Shown: positions 1-8,612, counted from the first letter of the stretch. The stretch is DNA of 33,399 bases from Bifidobacteriaceae bacterium (GCA_031257375.1 JAIROU010000307.1:1-33399), one strand, 5' to 3'. Notes: generated by a model not told the origin, from the sequence alone. Program-made: numbers and translations.

Positions 1-2
1 AA

Positions 3-107
3 GTCTGGGCCGGAACCGAATTCAAAGACGGCGAACCGGTCACCAAACCAAACCCCCAAACCACCGAAAACCAACCCGAATCCGACACCCCCATCCACAA
101 GATTTGA
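3..107 (+). CDS. 3' end of an unidentified ORF (VWAGTEFKDGEPVTKPNPQTTENQPESDTPIHKI*)
   Basis: Open frame from the window edge to TGA at 105-107; no domain recognised. Confidence 0.3.
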   Translation, partial: VWAGTEFKDGEPVTKPNPQTTENQPESDTPIHKI

Positions 108-140
108 CAATTTCTCCTCCAACTGCTGCCCGGGGCGGAG

Positions 141-1622
141 TTGGCGGTGCCGAACCTGGAGCAGTACTCGTTCTTGGGGGCGGCGGGCACGCCAATCTGG
201 CAGGTGTCGCAGACCCAGGACTACGAGTTGCTGTGGCCGGGCTGGTCGACCGAGCACATCGCGGCCGGGACCCTGGCCGGCGGGGTCGAGTGGCGGCTCA
301 CCGCGGCGGACGGCCCGGGAGACTTCTTCTTGTACACGCAGGGCGGTTTCGGCACGGTTGACGTGCAGTTCAACACCGCCGATGCCGTCGGCGCCGCCGA
401 TTCGTTCACCATTCCGCAGGCCACCCACGCCCACGGGAATTGGGCGTTCACCGCCGAGGGCGTCTATTGCCTCGACTTCGAGCGGACGGCCGCCCTGGTC
501 GGCGGGACGCCCGTGGCGGACGCCTTCACCTTGGCGGTCGCCGTCGGCCAGACCGATCCCACGGCGGTGGACCCGGCGAACTGTGTCGCCACCCATCCGG
601 CCGCGGCGCCCGAGGCGCCCGGCGCGCCGCAGGTGTCGGTTGACGGGTCGACGGTGACTGTGTCCTGGGCCGCGCCTCCCGATGGCGGCTCGCCGCTGAC
701 CGGTTACACGGCGCGATTGCTCGGCGGGGACGCGCCGCTGGTGCGGGAAGTGGCCGCTTCGGCCGCCAGCGCCGTGTTCTCGGAGGTCCCGCCCGGCGCG
801 TACACGGCCACGGTGGTCGCGGTCAACGCCATCGGAACCTCGGCGGCATCGGAGCCGTCCGGGCCGGTCACGGTCGCGGCGGCGGAACCCGGCGATGACC
901 CGGGTGACGGGCCTGGCGACGATCCGGGCGACGATCCGGGTGACGACCCGGGTGACGGGCCGGGTGACGGGCCGGGCGACGACCCGAGCGACGGACCGGG
1001 TGATGACCCGACGGATGACCCTGGCGATGACCCGACGGATGAGCCTGGCGATGACTCGGGCGACGGGCCTGGCGATGACCCGACGGATGACCCGAGCCGG
1101 GACCAGGATGAGGACCCGGCCGACGATCCATCTGATCCGGGCGAGTCCGAGGACGAGGTCTCGCCGGTGCCAGACGCGCAGTTGGCGGACGGCGCGCGCG
1201 GCGACGTGCAGGTGTCAGGACCGGTGACGGCTGGCGGCCAGGTCACCATCACGGTCCCAGGCCACGCGGGCGAGCGGGTGCTGGTCTGGCTGCACTCGAC
1301 GCCGAGACTCCTGGCCACGGTCACCCTGGACGCGGACGGCAAAGCGGTCGTGACGGTCCCGGCCGACGCGGCCGCGGGCTCGCACAAGGTCGTGGTGCAG
1401 GCCGTTGACGGCTCGCTGGTCGGTTGGGACACTCTGCTGGTCAACGCCGCCGCCCAAGCTGCCCAACCGGACGCGGGCAAGCAGTCGTCCGGGTCCGACC
1501 AGAAGTCCCTGCCCGTGACCGGCGCCCGGTCCGGCCTGTGGATCGTGGGCGCCGCGCTCGGCCTGGTGGCCGGAAGCTTGATGCTGGCCTGGCGCCGCCG
1601 CCGCTTGAGCCAGTCGATCTGA
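141..1622 (+). CDS. Cell-wall surface protein: choice-of-anchor M/TIGR03769-like domain, fibronectin type III, DPGD/DPTD-rich stalk, LPVTG sorting signal; apparently N-terminally truncated
   Basis: THAHGNWAFTAEGVYCLDF motif, FN3-like segment APEAPGAPQVSVDGSTVTVSW, Asp/Pro/Gly repeats, C-terminal LPVTG + TM + RRRR; only a TTG start and no signal peptide. Confidence 0.75.
   Translation: MAVPNLEQYSFLGAAGTPIWQVSQTQDYELLWPGWSTEHIAAGTLAGGVEWRLTAADGPGDFFLYTQGGFGTVDVQFNTADAVGAADSFTIPQATHAHGNWAFTAEGVYCLDFERTAALVGGTPVADAFTLAVAVGQTDPTAVDPANCVATHPAAAPEAPGAPQVSVDGSTVTVSWAAPPDGGSPLTGYTARLLGGDAPLVREVAASAASAVFSEVPPGAYTATVVAVNAIGTSAASEPSGPVTVAAAEPGDDPGDGPGDDPGDDPGDDPGDGPGDGPGDDPSDGPGDDPTDDPGDDPTDEPGDDSGDGPGDDPTDDPSRDQDEDPADDPSDPGESEDEVSPVPDAQLADGARGDVQVSGPVTAGGQVTITVPGHAGERVLVWLHSTPRLLATVTLDADGKAVVTVPADAAAGSHKVVVQAVDGSLVGWDTLLVNAAAQAAQPDAGKQSSGSDQKSLPVTGARSGLWIVGAALGLVAGSLMLAWRRRRLSQSI
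895..1120 (+). repeat. Degenerate tandem repeats encoding PGDDPGD/PTDDPGD stalk
   Basis: Repeated ccgggtgacgacccgggtgac-type units read directly. Confidence 0.8.
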
Positions 1623-1638
1623 TCCGAATAGCAAGGCT

Positions 1639-1681
1639 GGGTTTCTGGGCGGGCCGCTCACGCTGGCTCGCCCAGAAACCC
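1639..1681. terminator. Hairpin terminator between convergent genes
   Basis: gggtttctgggcg ... cgcccagaaaccc inverted repeat, 13-bp perfect stem. Confidence 0.7.
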
Positions 1682-1720
1682 GGTCCGGCGGGAATGACCG
1701 CGCCATCCGGCGCCGCCATC

Positions 1721-2230
1721 TCATCGGTTGGAGCCCATGGCGCCGGGTCCAAGCCGCACCGCCCGGCGCGAACGCCGCCAGACCGCCAGCGCCACGACCG
1801 CTTCGACCACCAGCATCCCGGCCATCCATACCATCACCAACTCGTGATTCCAGGTGGCCGCCTGCGCCGATGTCATGCAGCCGGAGGCGTGAGGCGTGGC
1901 GAAATCGGTGCCGTCGCAGATCGCGTATAGTCCTTGCACACTCAGTTGGGGATGCAAAAACCAGGTGAACACCGTATACGGCACACACATGTACCCAACG
2001 CGGACCAATCCGGCAGCTACCTGTCCAAGCCGGGTGCGGAACGGGTTCGGACCCTTGACCAGCATGTAAAGGCCCAGCGCCGCCGGGGCGAGCAGCCCAA
2101 TGTGTCCCGGCTTCCACAAGCCGAGCGCCTCGACCATGGAGATGCCGCCCAACCCGAGGAAAACTGGGCGGGTGTAAGGCCCCCACCACGGCGGCTCCCC
2201 GGCCCTTGGCGCCTGCGGCCAAACGGTCAC
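1721..2230 (-). CDS. Hypothetical multi-pass membrane protein
   Basis: 169-aa ORF with several hydrophobic segments. Confidence 0.5.
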   Translation of the reverse strand: MTVWPQAPRAGEPPWWGPYTRPVFLGLGGISMVEALGLWKPGHIGLLAPAALGLYMLVKGPNPFRTRLGQVAAGLVRVGYMCVPYTVFTWFLHPQLSVQGLYAICDGTDFATPHASGCMTSAQAATWNHELVMVWMAGMLVVEAVVALAVWRRSRRAVRLGPGAMGSNR

Positions 2231-2792
2231 CCGTCAAGCCTAGTTGTCCCTCCCCTAAAACCCCGTGTGAGCAAGCCCCGAACGTCGCGGCAGTCCATGA
2301 AGGTGTCGTTGTCCCACACAACGATGGTTTTTCCGTTGGTGGCGAATCGGTACTCGGAAAAGACACGGGTTCACCACCCATTGATTGTGGTCGCTGTTCG
2401 CCAGTCTATGCGGCCGCTAACCAGCGCGCTGAAGCCTCGGGGCGGCGCCGCAATCTTCGGCCGCCTCCCCCGCCACCAGTGCTGTCATCGAACCGTACCC
2501 GTGGGGTTTCCGTGGGGCAACCCCGGGGCACGCCGACGATGCATTTCGCCCCTTGGGACAGAACAGAAGGCGCCCGGCCTGCGCCAGGCGGCATCGGCGA
2601 GAGCGGAGGCGAGTCTGCGGTCCTTGACGCCCTGTCTGATCAGAGGTAGACGCGCTTGCCGCAGCCTCTCGCGCGCGCCCCCCGCGGTGCCTGCCTCACC
2701 GCCCTGAGCCAAGCCCACCACCGCGCCCAACAGCCAAGCCGAAAGCTGTCCGCGCTCTTCCGAGGCCGGAAGAAGGCTGATGACCCACATCC

Positions 2793-3179
2793 CTAGGAAT
2801 TCGGCCGCTGGGGAGTTTGGCCGCCCGCGTGGAGCGTGGAACCGGCTTCGGCGAACAGTCTTGCAAGGGCGGCCCCCCACTCTGGAAGGCTCTTGGCGAG
2901 CGTGTTCCAGGTGATGTCACGGTCGATCTCGTCGTATTGGTGAATCAACCAATTGCGGTTGGCCACCGCCAGCGACCAAGACGCCCCGTCCGGTGCTGGC
3001 AGGCCGGACCGCTCAAGCCGGTTCGCCGCTTCGCCCAGTTTCATCATTAGCGAGTCGCCGGCTTCTTGGATGAGCGGGTCGGCCATGTACGCTGACTTGC
3101 CGCGCCGGACTATGTCGCTCGCGTGCCCGAGCCAGGCGCGCACATGTGCCGGTTCTTTCGCTGAGCGGGTATCCATCAC
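2793..3179 (-). CDS. hepT: HepT-like (DUF86) HEPN RNase toxin
   Basis: RNWLIHQY matches the Rx4HxY motif; adjacent MntA-like gene with 4-nt overlap. Confidence 0.8.
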   Translation of the reverse strand: MMDTRSAKEPAHVRAWLGHASDIVRRGKSAYMADPLIQEAGDSLMMKLGEAANRLERSGLPAPDGASWSLAVANRNWLIHQYDEIDRDITWNTLAKSLPEWGAALARLFAEAGSTLHAGGQTPQRPNS

Positions 3180-3649
3180 AGCGGCACCGCCTGGTGCCTG
3201 ATGTCGTCATCGAGGCCGGGCTTCAACGCGCCGTGGGTCACCAGGTCAACGCGGCGCCCAAGGATTTGCTCGAACACCTGCTTGAGGTCGAGCAAGTCAC
3301 CGATCGTGGCCCCCTCGGGAGGCTGTGCCAACAGGTCGACGTCCGAGTCCGTCCCGGCTTGACCCCGCGCGAGTGATCCGAAGACCGCCAGCCGGGAGAA
3401 TCCCCGCTCGGCCGCTATCGCCTTGAGCACTGGAACTGCGGCTTCCAACGCCACGTCCGCGGGCAACGAGGCAAAGCCCTTCGCAGTCGCTAACCGCTGG
3501 CTCACCGCCGGCTGGCTCACCCGCAGAGTCTTGGCGATTTCAGCTTGACTCATCCCCACCGCCGCCATCGCCCGCAGCGTGGCGTGGTGGCGCGCCCGCG
3601 CCAAGAAGGCCTCCTTCTTGGCTGCCGCGATGAGCCCAGCGAAATCCAT
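3176..3649 (-). CDS. mntA: MntA-like minimal nucleotidyltransferase antitoxin with N-terminal HTH
   Basis: GSLARGQAGTDSDVDLL (GSx10DxD) and HTH MSQAEIAKTLRVSQPAVSQRL. Confidence 0.85.
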   Translation of the reverse strand: MDFAGLIAAAKKEAFLARARHHATLRAMAAVGMSQAEIAKTLRVSQPAVSQRLATAKGFASLPADVALEAAVPVLKAIAAERGFSRLAVFGSLARGQAGTDSDVDLLAQPPEGATIGDLLDLKQVFEQILGRRVDLVTHGALKPGLDDDIRHQAVPL

Positions 3650-3915
3650 AAGGCAAGCTTATCAGCTCTGCCGGGGTCACCGCCGAGGCCCCCCTCCCGC
3701 CTGCTGCCGGTGCCCGCGAATCAGATCTGCGGCGTTGGCGCTGGTTCGCGTCCAATCCGTGGGGTTTGCGTGGGGGACAGATGGGCGGGGGCATCTCTGT
3801 TCGCGGTGGCTCCCGTCCATGCGGACAGAGGTCTGCGCTTGCGGCTTGGCCGGCACGGCGGTGTTGTTTCGGGGCTGCGGCGGTGGCCTTGGCTTGGCCT
3901 TGGATCGGCTGGTCT

Positions 3916-4553
3916 AGCCGGGCTCCGCGAGAGCCTTGATGAGTTGCCTGGTGAGGGCTGCGAATGCTGGGGCGATGGCGGGGTCGTCGGAGGCGGCGCG
4001 GGCCGCGAGCCGTGGGAGCGGCCGGTCTGGATCGGCGCCTTAGCGGGCGATGAACTGGACGGCATCCGTCGAGACGCGGGCGGCCCGGGGCTCGCGTCGA
4101 TGGGAGCGCAGCCCTGCGGCCAGGTTGCCTGTGTCGATGGCCTGGAGCAGCCGGAACATGTCGAGGGCGTCCTTGTCTCTCAACCGGCCAGGCTGCCGGC
4201 CCGCGTCCTGCCCGCGTTCGGCGACTTTGACGGCCTTGGCGGCCAGGAGGGCGGCCGGGTTGGCGATCCGGAGCGGGTGCGTCCTGGGGTCGCTGTCTTC
4301 GAAGGGGGCGATGAGGTTGACTGCGTTGTCGATGATCGCGGGTTCAAGGCCAGGCGCGGTCGGGCCGACGTTGTCGGCGTGGGGAGGGATTCGGGCTCCT
4401 CGGGCGTTCTTCTTGGTGGTTCCGGCCTGATGGGGCGCAACCATGATGTCGATGGCGACATCCCCGAGGCCAAGCCAGTGTCCGGGGTTCGCGCCCGCGG
4501 CGAAGCCCGCGGCGGGCGGCGACGTATTCCGGGGCGGGCATCACGGCTTCCAT
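3916..4553 (-). pseudogene. Decayed AbiEii-like nucleotidyltransferase-family gene (frameshifts, N-terminal region shortened)
   Basis: Pieces in three frames: MPAPEYVAARR; GLGDVAIDIMVAPHQ...LRDKDALDMFRLLQAIDTG; DRPLPRLAARAASDDPAIAPAFAALTRQLIKALAEPG*. Confidence 0.5.
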
Positions 4554-5608
4554 TCTGGGTCGGTCTTGGCGAGCGCGTCCATCAGCGCGGCGGCCTGGGC
4601 CGGGAAGCGGCCGGGCAAAGTGAGCAGGTCCGCCAGCACTACGGGCAGGGGCGCCACAGGTAGTCCCGCGCGGACTTCGGGGTTGTCGAGGATGGCGAGG
4701 TCTTGGGGGGTCAGAACGATGACGTTGGCGGACGGCGGGTCGGCGCCGACCAGGCCGAGCTCGTCGGCGGCATCGGCGGCATCGGCGGCATCGGCGGCAT
4801 CGGCGGCGTACAGGACGACTTGAGTGGTTGGCAGGGTGGCCGAGACCTCGTTCGGGAGCCAGGCGTTACCCGCCGAACCGCCGCTCAGCGCGACGCCGCG
4901 CAGCGTCTTCGCCTTATCGAGAACAGGGCCGATGCCGCGCGGCGCGACATAATAGCTGGGCGCTCCGTTGGATTTGAGCAACTCGTAGTCGGCGGTCCAC
5001 CGGTCGAGCAGTCTGCGGCGGTCCACTTTCGTGACCCGGCCGACCGCGTCCCGTTCGACGGTGTTGTCTACGGCGAGCAAGGGCAGGGTCTTGGAGACGG
5101 TCCCAGGCGACACGCCTGCCAGGGCGGCCAGTTGGCGCACGCCGACGGGCGTGGACGAGCCCAGCAGCTCGCGGACGATCCGGCCCGCGCCGCGACCGTC
5201 GAGGCGGGTGATCGTCTTGTTCCCCGGTTGCGCGGGCGCCTTGGCCGCCCCTTGGGCGGTGATGGCCAGCATGGGCTGGTCGGACACGATTCGCACCCAG
5301 CCGGTGCTGTCCGCGTACGAGACGCCCGCCCGCGCCAGCGCCTCCCTGACAGCCGGCGACGCATAGGGGGCGAGGTAAATCAGCCCCGCAACGTCCGCCG
5401 GTGGCTGCGCTGCGGCTGACAGCGCGGCGGCGGGGACGGCCCCCGAGCGCCCCACGACCACCGTGAAGCGCGCGGAGACCTCCGGCGCCGACACCGTCAA
5501 CACGCTGTTTGTCTGATCCAAGCTGGCCCGCCAACCAGCCGGTAGAGACGCCCGCACCGATTGGACGGCATCCGGGACTGTTTCCTGAAACAGAGCGTTT
5601 CCTTTCAC
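4541..5608 (-). CDS. Winged-helix transcriptional regulator, AbiEi-like position upstream of a nucleotidyltransferase
   Basis: GVRQLAALAGVSPGTVSKTLPLL HTH; GTG start at 5608 with a TATACA -10-like box 9 nt upstream (leaderless). The longer ORF start at 6046 runs through att sequence and is not believed. Confidence 0.65.
   Translation of the reverse strand: MKGNALFQETVPDAVQSVRASLPAGWRASLDQTNSVLTVSAPEVSARFTVVVGRSGAVPAAALSAAAQPPADVAGLIYLAPYASPAVREALARAGVSYADSTGWVRIVSDQPMLAITAQGAAKAPAQPGNKTITRLDGRGAGRIVRELLGSSTPVGVRQLAALAGVSPGTVSKTLPLLAVDNTVERDAVGRVTKVDRRRLLDRWTADYELLKSNGAPSYYVAPRGIGPVLDKAKTLRGVALSGGSAGNAWLPNEVSATLPTTQVVLYAADAADAADAADAADELGLVGADPPSANVIVLTPQDLAILDNPEVRAGLPVAPLPVVLADLLTLPGRFPAQAAALMDALAKTDPEWKP
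4765..4808. repeat. 9-bp tandem repeat (cggcggcat)n inside the regulator gene, encoding (ADA)n
   Basis: Four exact copies at 4765-4800 plus a partial fifth. Confidence 0.9.
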
Positions 5609-5635
5609 GCGAAACAGTGTATAACGGGAAACAGG
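5578..5635. promoter_or_regulatory. Cluster of GTTTC/GAAAC inverted repeats at the regulator promoter (putative autoregulatory operator)
   Basis: ctgttt-cctg-aaacag; gtttc-N9-gaaac; ggaaacagg. Confidence 0.6.
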
Positions 5636-5828
5636 TGATCGCTCGCGGGGCCGCAGCACATCGATGCCGCCGCCCGGCCAGCTCCCATGATGCCTTATCG
5701 TCGGCCAAAGTGGAGTTTCGCCGGTTCCGGCGCGCCAGAATTCGGCCTGTGGGCCTTGCGTGGGAGAAACTACTCCGTAACAGATTACCGGGTCTTCAAG
5801 GCCTACGCGGGCCTGCCACCTGCGGAAA

Positions 5829-5895
5829 CGAGCCGCCTTGGGGAATCGAACCCCGGACATTCTCAGCGGTTGATTGGCTTCCAACGGTTTGCGTG
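5829..5895 (-). repeat. att-like partial tRNA-Thr 3' end, copy A
   Basis: agccgccttggggaatcgaacccc (minus strand GGGGTTCGATTCCCCAAGGCGGCT: T-arm plus acceptor). Confidence 0.75.
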
Positions 5896-5978
5896 CCAGG
5901 CGGAACGTTCTGAGCGACGCCCAAATTCGGCCGCGTTGGGCGCCAATCCCTGGAACCCCGCTGCGTGTGGGCGGCCAG

Positions 5979-6254
5979 TCAATCCAGCCGGCTGCCTTCA
6001 TCGTCTGCGGGCGCCGAGGCCAGGTCCAGCTCGACTGCCCGATCAATCAGCCAGCGCTCGATGATCGTTTGTCGGTCGGTGCCTTCCGCGTCAGCCGCCA
6101 GGTCGATCGACGCCACCAGGGCTGCGGAAAGCAGCACGCTGACGTACTGGTCGTCGGCATCGCGCTTCGCGCTGCCGAGGTCAACGTATTCGTAGAACTC
6201 GTCACTTGCCTCATCGAACAACCGGTCGAGTTCGTCAGCGTCGATTTCTTTCAT
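5979..6254 (-). CDS. BrnA-like antitoxin, copy 1
   Basis: SVLLSAALVASIDLAADAEGTDRQTIIERWLIDRAVELDL; downstream of and overlapping BrnT-like gene; paralogous to 8175-8420. Confidence 0.65.
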   Translation of the reverse strand: MKEIDADELDRLFDEASDEFYEYVDLGSAKRDADDQYVSVLLSAALVASIDLAADAEGTDRQTIIERWLIDRAVELDLASAPADDEGSRLD

Positions 6255-6565
6255 AGTATTGCCGTACCTCCCTCTGAGTCGCTAGTCGTACTGAAATCAG
6301 CAGCACGGCATCGCCGCGTGGCGTCCAAAAGGCCGCATAGATTCTGTTCTCCAGCCGGGCAAGACGCAGGAACCGAGTCTCCGACGGATACTTGGCAGAG
6401 TCGTCGAACCCTAGTCTGTCGCGCCAAAGACGCTGCGCCCGCTCGAAATCGATCCCGTGTTTCGCGCGGTTGGCTCGGCTCTTGCCCGGGTCGTACTCGA
6501 AAACAGGGGTGCCACGGTGCGGGCGCTGGCCGGGGGGGACCGCTCAGCTCGCCTCGCCCGCCCAT
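6235..6565 (-). pseudogene. BrnT-like (DUF497) toxin, copy 1, frameshifted at a C7/G7 homopolymer
   Basis: FEYDPGKSRANRAKHGIDFERAQRLWRDRLGF...RIYAAFWTPRGDAVLLISVR in minus frame; ATG at 6565 out of frame; a 6-nt tract would restore the frame. Confidence 0.65.
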
Positions 6566-7197
6566 CACCCATCCTCGGGCAGGCGCGCGACTATGCGCTG
6601 GTCCCGCGCGTAGGGGACAACCACAACCTTGCCGAAATCCCACATCTCGTCGAACGGCTCCCCGTAGCACACCACGATGGAAGGCCGAATCGCCCTGAAC
6701 ATCTCCCCGTAACCGCGCATAAACTCCCAAGGGACGTCGCGGCAACCCACAGTTGAGACCGACACCACAGAACCGATCTCTATACCCGCGAAGCAGAAAT
6801 CGAAGCTCTTCCCCCCGCTCCACGACACAGTTGGAATCACCGTCATGCCTTGAGCCTGCCAATAGGCGCCGCACCAACGGTTCCGGAACGTATTGACAAG
6901 TTGCAGCATCGCGGACGTGTCCATCCATAAGCTGAAGTCCGGTGACAGGACCTGGCGGTACGCGGCCAATTCCGCGAGGTGTCCTTCGGGAGCACTCCAT
7001 ACCTCGTCGAACTTGCCGTCATCCTCGTAGAAGTGGACGCTGGCCGCCGCGCCCTGGACGTCGTCAGTGACGGTGTTGCTGTACCGAATCAGCTGCAGGT
7101 CGTCTAAGGCCACAGCCTGCCTGCGGATCAAGGGCATGTCGTAGCGCCCCACCAACGGCAAGCCCTGTTCGAAATACCATTCGATCAGATGCGCCAT
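6565..7197 (-). CDS. DUF4417-like protein, full-length copy
   Basis: YRQVLSPDFSLWMDTSAMLQLVNTFRNRWCGAYWQAQGMTVIPTVSWSGGKSFDFCFAGI. Confidence 0.65.
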   Translation of the reverse strand: MAHLIEWYFEQGLPLVGRYDMPLIRRQAVALDDLQLIRYSNTVTDDVQGAAASVHFYEDDGKFDEVWSAPEGHLAELAAYRQVLSPDFSLWMDTSAMLQLVNTFRNRWCGAYWQAQGMTVIPTVSWSGGKSFDFCFAGIEIGSVVSVSTVGCRDVPWEFMRGYGEMFRAIRPSIVVCYGEPFDEMWDFGKVVVVPYARDQRIVARLPEDG

Positions 7198-7475
7198 TCT
7201 TTGAGTCTACCGCCGTGGTGCCTCGTGTGGCGCGAGCGGGCTGGCCGACAGGGAGCCGCTGTTGTCGGCGCATCTCGTTGGGCGCGAGCGCGGTTGTCGT
7301 CTTGGGGGCCGGATACACCCATAGTGCCGAGAGCGGTCAAAGCGCCGCGCGCGGCAAACGTCTCGCTTTGCGGCTCTTGTGTTGCGCGCCCAGAATTCAG
7401 GCCGGGAGTATGGGGCAATCTACTCCATGACGGATTGCCGGGGCTTCGGGGTCGATGGGGGCATCTGACCTGGGC

Positions 7476-7516
7476 AAACGAGCCGCCTTCGGGAATCGAA
7501 CCCGAGACCTATTCTT
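7476..7516 (-). repeat. att-like partial tRNA-Thr 3' end, copy B
   Basis: aaacgagccgccttcgggaatcgaacccgagacctattctt. Confidence 0.75.
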
Positions 7517-7519
7517 GGC

Positions 7520-7868
7520 GGCGGCGCTGCAGGTGGTCAACACGTTGCGCAACCGATGGTGTGGCGCGTACTGGCAGGCGAAAGGGCTGACCGTGATCCC
7601 GACTGTGTCGTGGGGCAGCGGCAAGAGCTTCGACTTCTGTTTCGCGGGAATTGAGCAGGGCGGTGTGGTGTCAGTCTCGACTGTCGGCTGCAAGGACGCG
7701 CGGAGGGAGTTCATGCGGGGGTACCAAGAGATGCTGCGGGCGGTAAGACCCGAAGCGGTGGTCTGCTACGGCGAGCCTTTCGAGGAGATGTTCGGGCAGA
7801 GCGAACTTGTCATCGTCCCGTACGTCCGCAACCAGCGGATCGCTACCCGTTTGCGAGGGGATGCCTAA
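7520..7868 (+). pseudogene. 5'-truncated DUF4417 gene, starting at att copy B
   Basis: LQVVNTLRNRWCGAYWQAKGLTVIPTVSWGSGKSFDFCFAGI... aligns to residues from about 99 onward of the 6565-7197 protein; 5' part replaced by the tRNA-like sequence. Confidence 0.65.
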
Positions 7869-8203
7869 TGGGCGGGCGGGGCGGCCTCCCGGGCGGGTGG
7901 CCTCAGCGAGTTTGGCCCGCCCCCGAGTTCGAGTACGACCCGCGCAAGAGCAAGCTGAACAAGTCCAAGCACGGCATCGATTTCGAGACGGCAAAGGATC
8001 TGTGGGACGATCCCTTGGGCTTCGATGTCGCTGCCGGCCACTGGTCAGAGGTGAGGTTTACCCGCCTTGCACGTCTCGGGGGCAAGGTGTACGCGGCAGT
8101 TTGGACGCCCAGGGGCGAGGTAATCAGGTTGATTTCGGTTCGCCGAGCGATTCAAGAGGAGGTGCATAGGTACCGTGGAGGGAATCGACGCACAGGAATT
8201 TGA
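7868..8203 (+). CDS. brnT: BrnT-like (DUF497) toxin, copy 2
   Basis: FEYDPRKSKLNKSKHGIDFETAKDLWDDPLGF...KVYAAVWTPRGEVIRLISVRRA. Confidence 0.75.
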   Translation: MGGRGGLPGGWPQRVWPAPEFEYDPRKSKLNKSKHGIDFETAKDLWDDPLGFDVAAGHWSEVRFTRLARLGGKVYAAVWTPRGEVIRLISVRRAIQEEVHRYRGGNRRTGI

Positions 8204-8420
8204 TCGTCTGTTCGATGAGGGCAGTCCCGAGGCCGTCAAGTATATGGATTTCGCAAATCCAATCGGTAGGCCGGAGAACCAGTTCATCAGTGTGGAGTTG
8301 TCGGCCGCGATGGTTGCCCTGATCGATGAGGTAGCGGACGCGGACGGCGTGGATCGGCAGACGGTCATAGAGCGCTGGCTGTTGGACAAGGCCGTTGCCT
8401 TGGACATGGAGCAGACCTGA
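8175..8420 (+). CDS. BrnA-like antitoxin, copy 2
   Basis: Overlaps toxin 3' end; paralogous to 5979-6254. Confidence 0.65.
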   Translation: MEGIDAQEFDRLFDEGSPEAVKYMDFANPIGRPENQFISVELSAAMVALIDEVADADGVDRQTVIERWLLDKAVALDMEQT

Positions 8421-8540
8421 CCCGGGAACGACGCGACACCTGCTTGCGATCGCGACGACCGCGTTTGCCGTCGCGCGTTGAGTGGTCCAGCCTGCGACGC
8501 TGGTGCCGTCGCCTTGCGCAAGGCAGAAGCCATGTGTGGG

Positions 8541-8612
8541 AGCCGCCTTCGGGAATCGAACCCGAGACCTATTCTTTGCGGTTGATTCGCTTCCAACAGT
8601 TTACGTGGGTTC
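8541..8612 (-). repeat. att-like partial tRNA-Thr 3' end, copy C
   Basis: agccgccttcgggaatcgaacccgagacctattctttgcggttgattcgcttccaacagtttacgtg; shares extended flank with copy A. Confidence 0.75.

Noticed and set aside
895-1120. Tandem repeats as a CRISPR or regulatory array
   Set aside because: Units encode an in-frame DPGD/DPTD stalk of a surface protein; no spacers
704-1480. Long minus-strand ORF opposite the surface protein (also 868-1131, 1215-2381)
   Set aside because: Shadow frames of GC-rich coding sequence, low-complexity Ser/Pro/Arg composition
5608-6046. Extended N-terminus of the regulator ORF (start 6046)
   Set aside because: Runs through the tRNA-like att scar and operator region; a leaderless GTG at 5608 fits better
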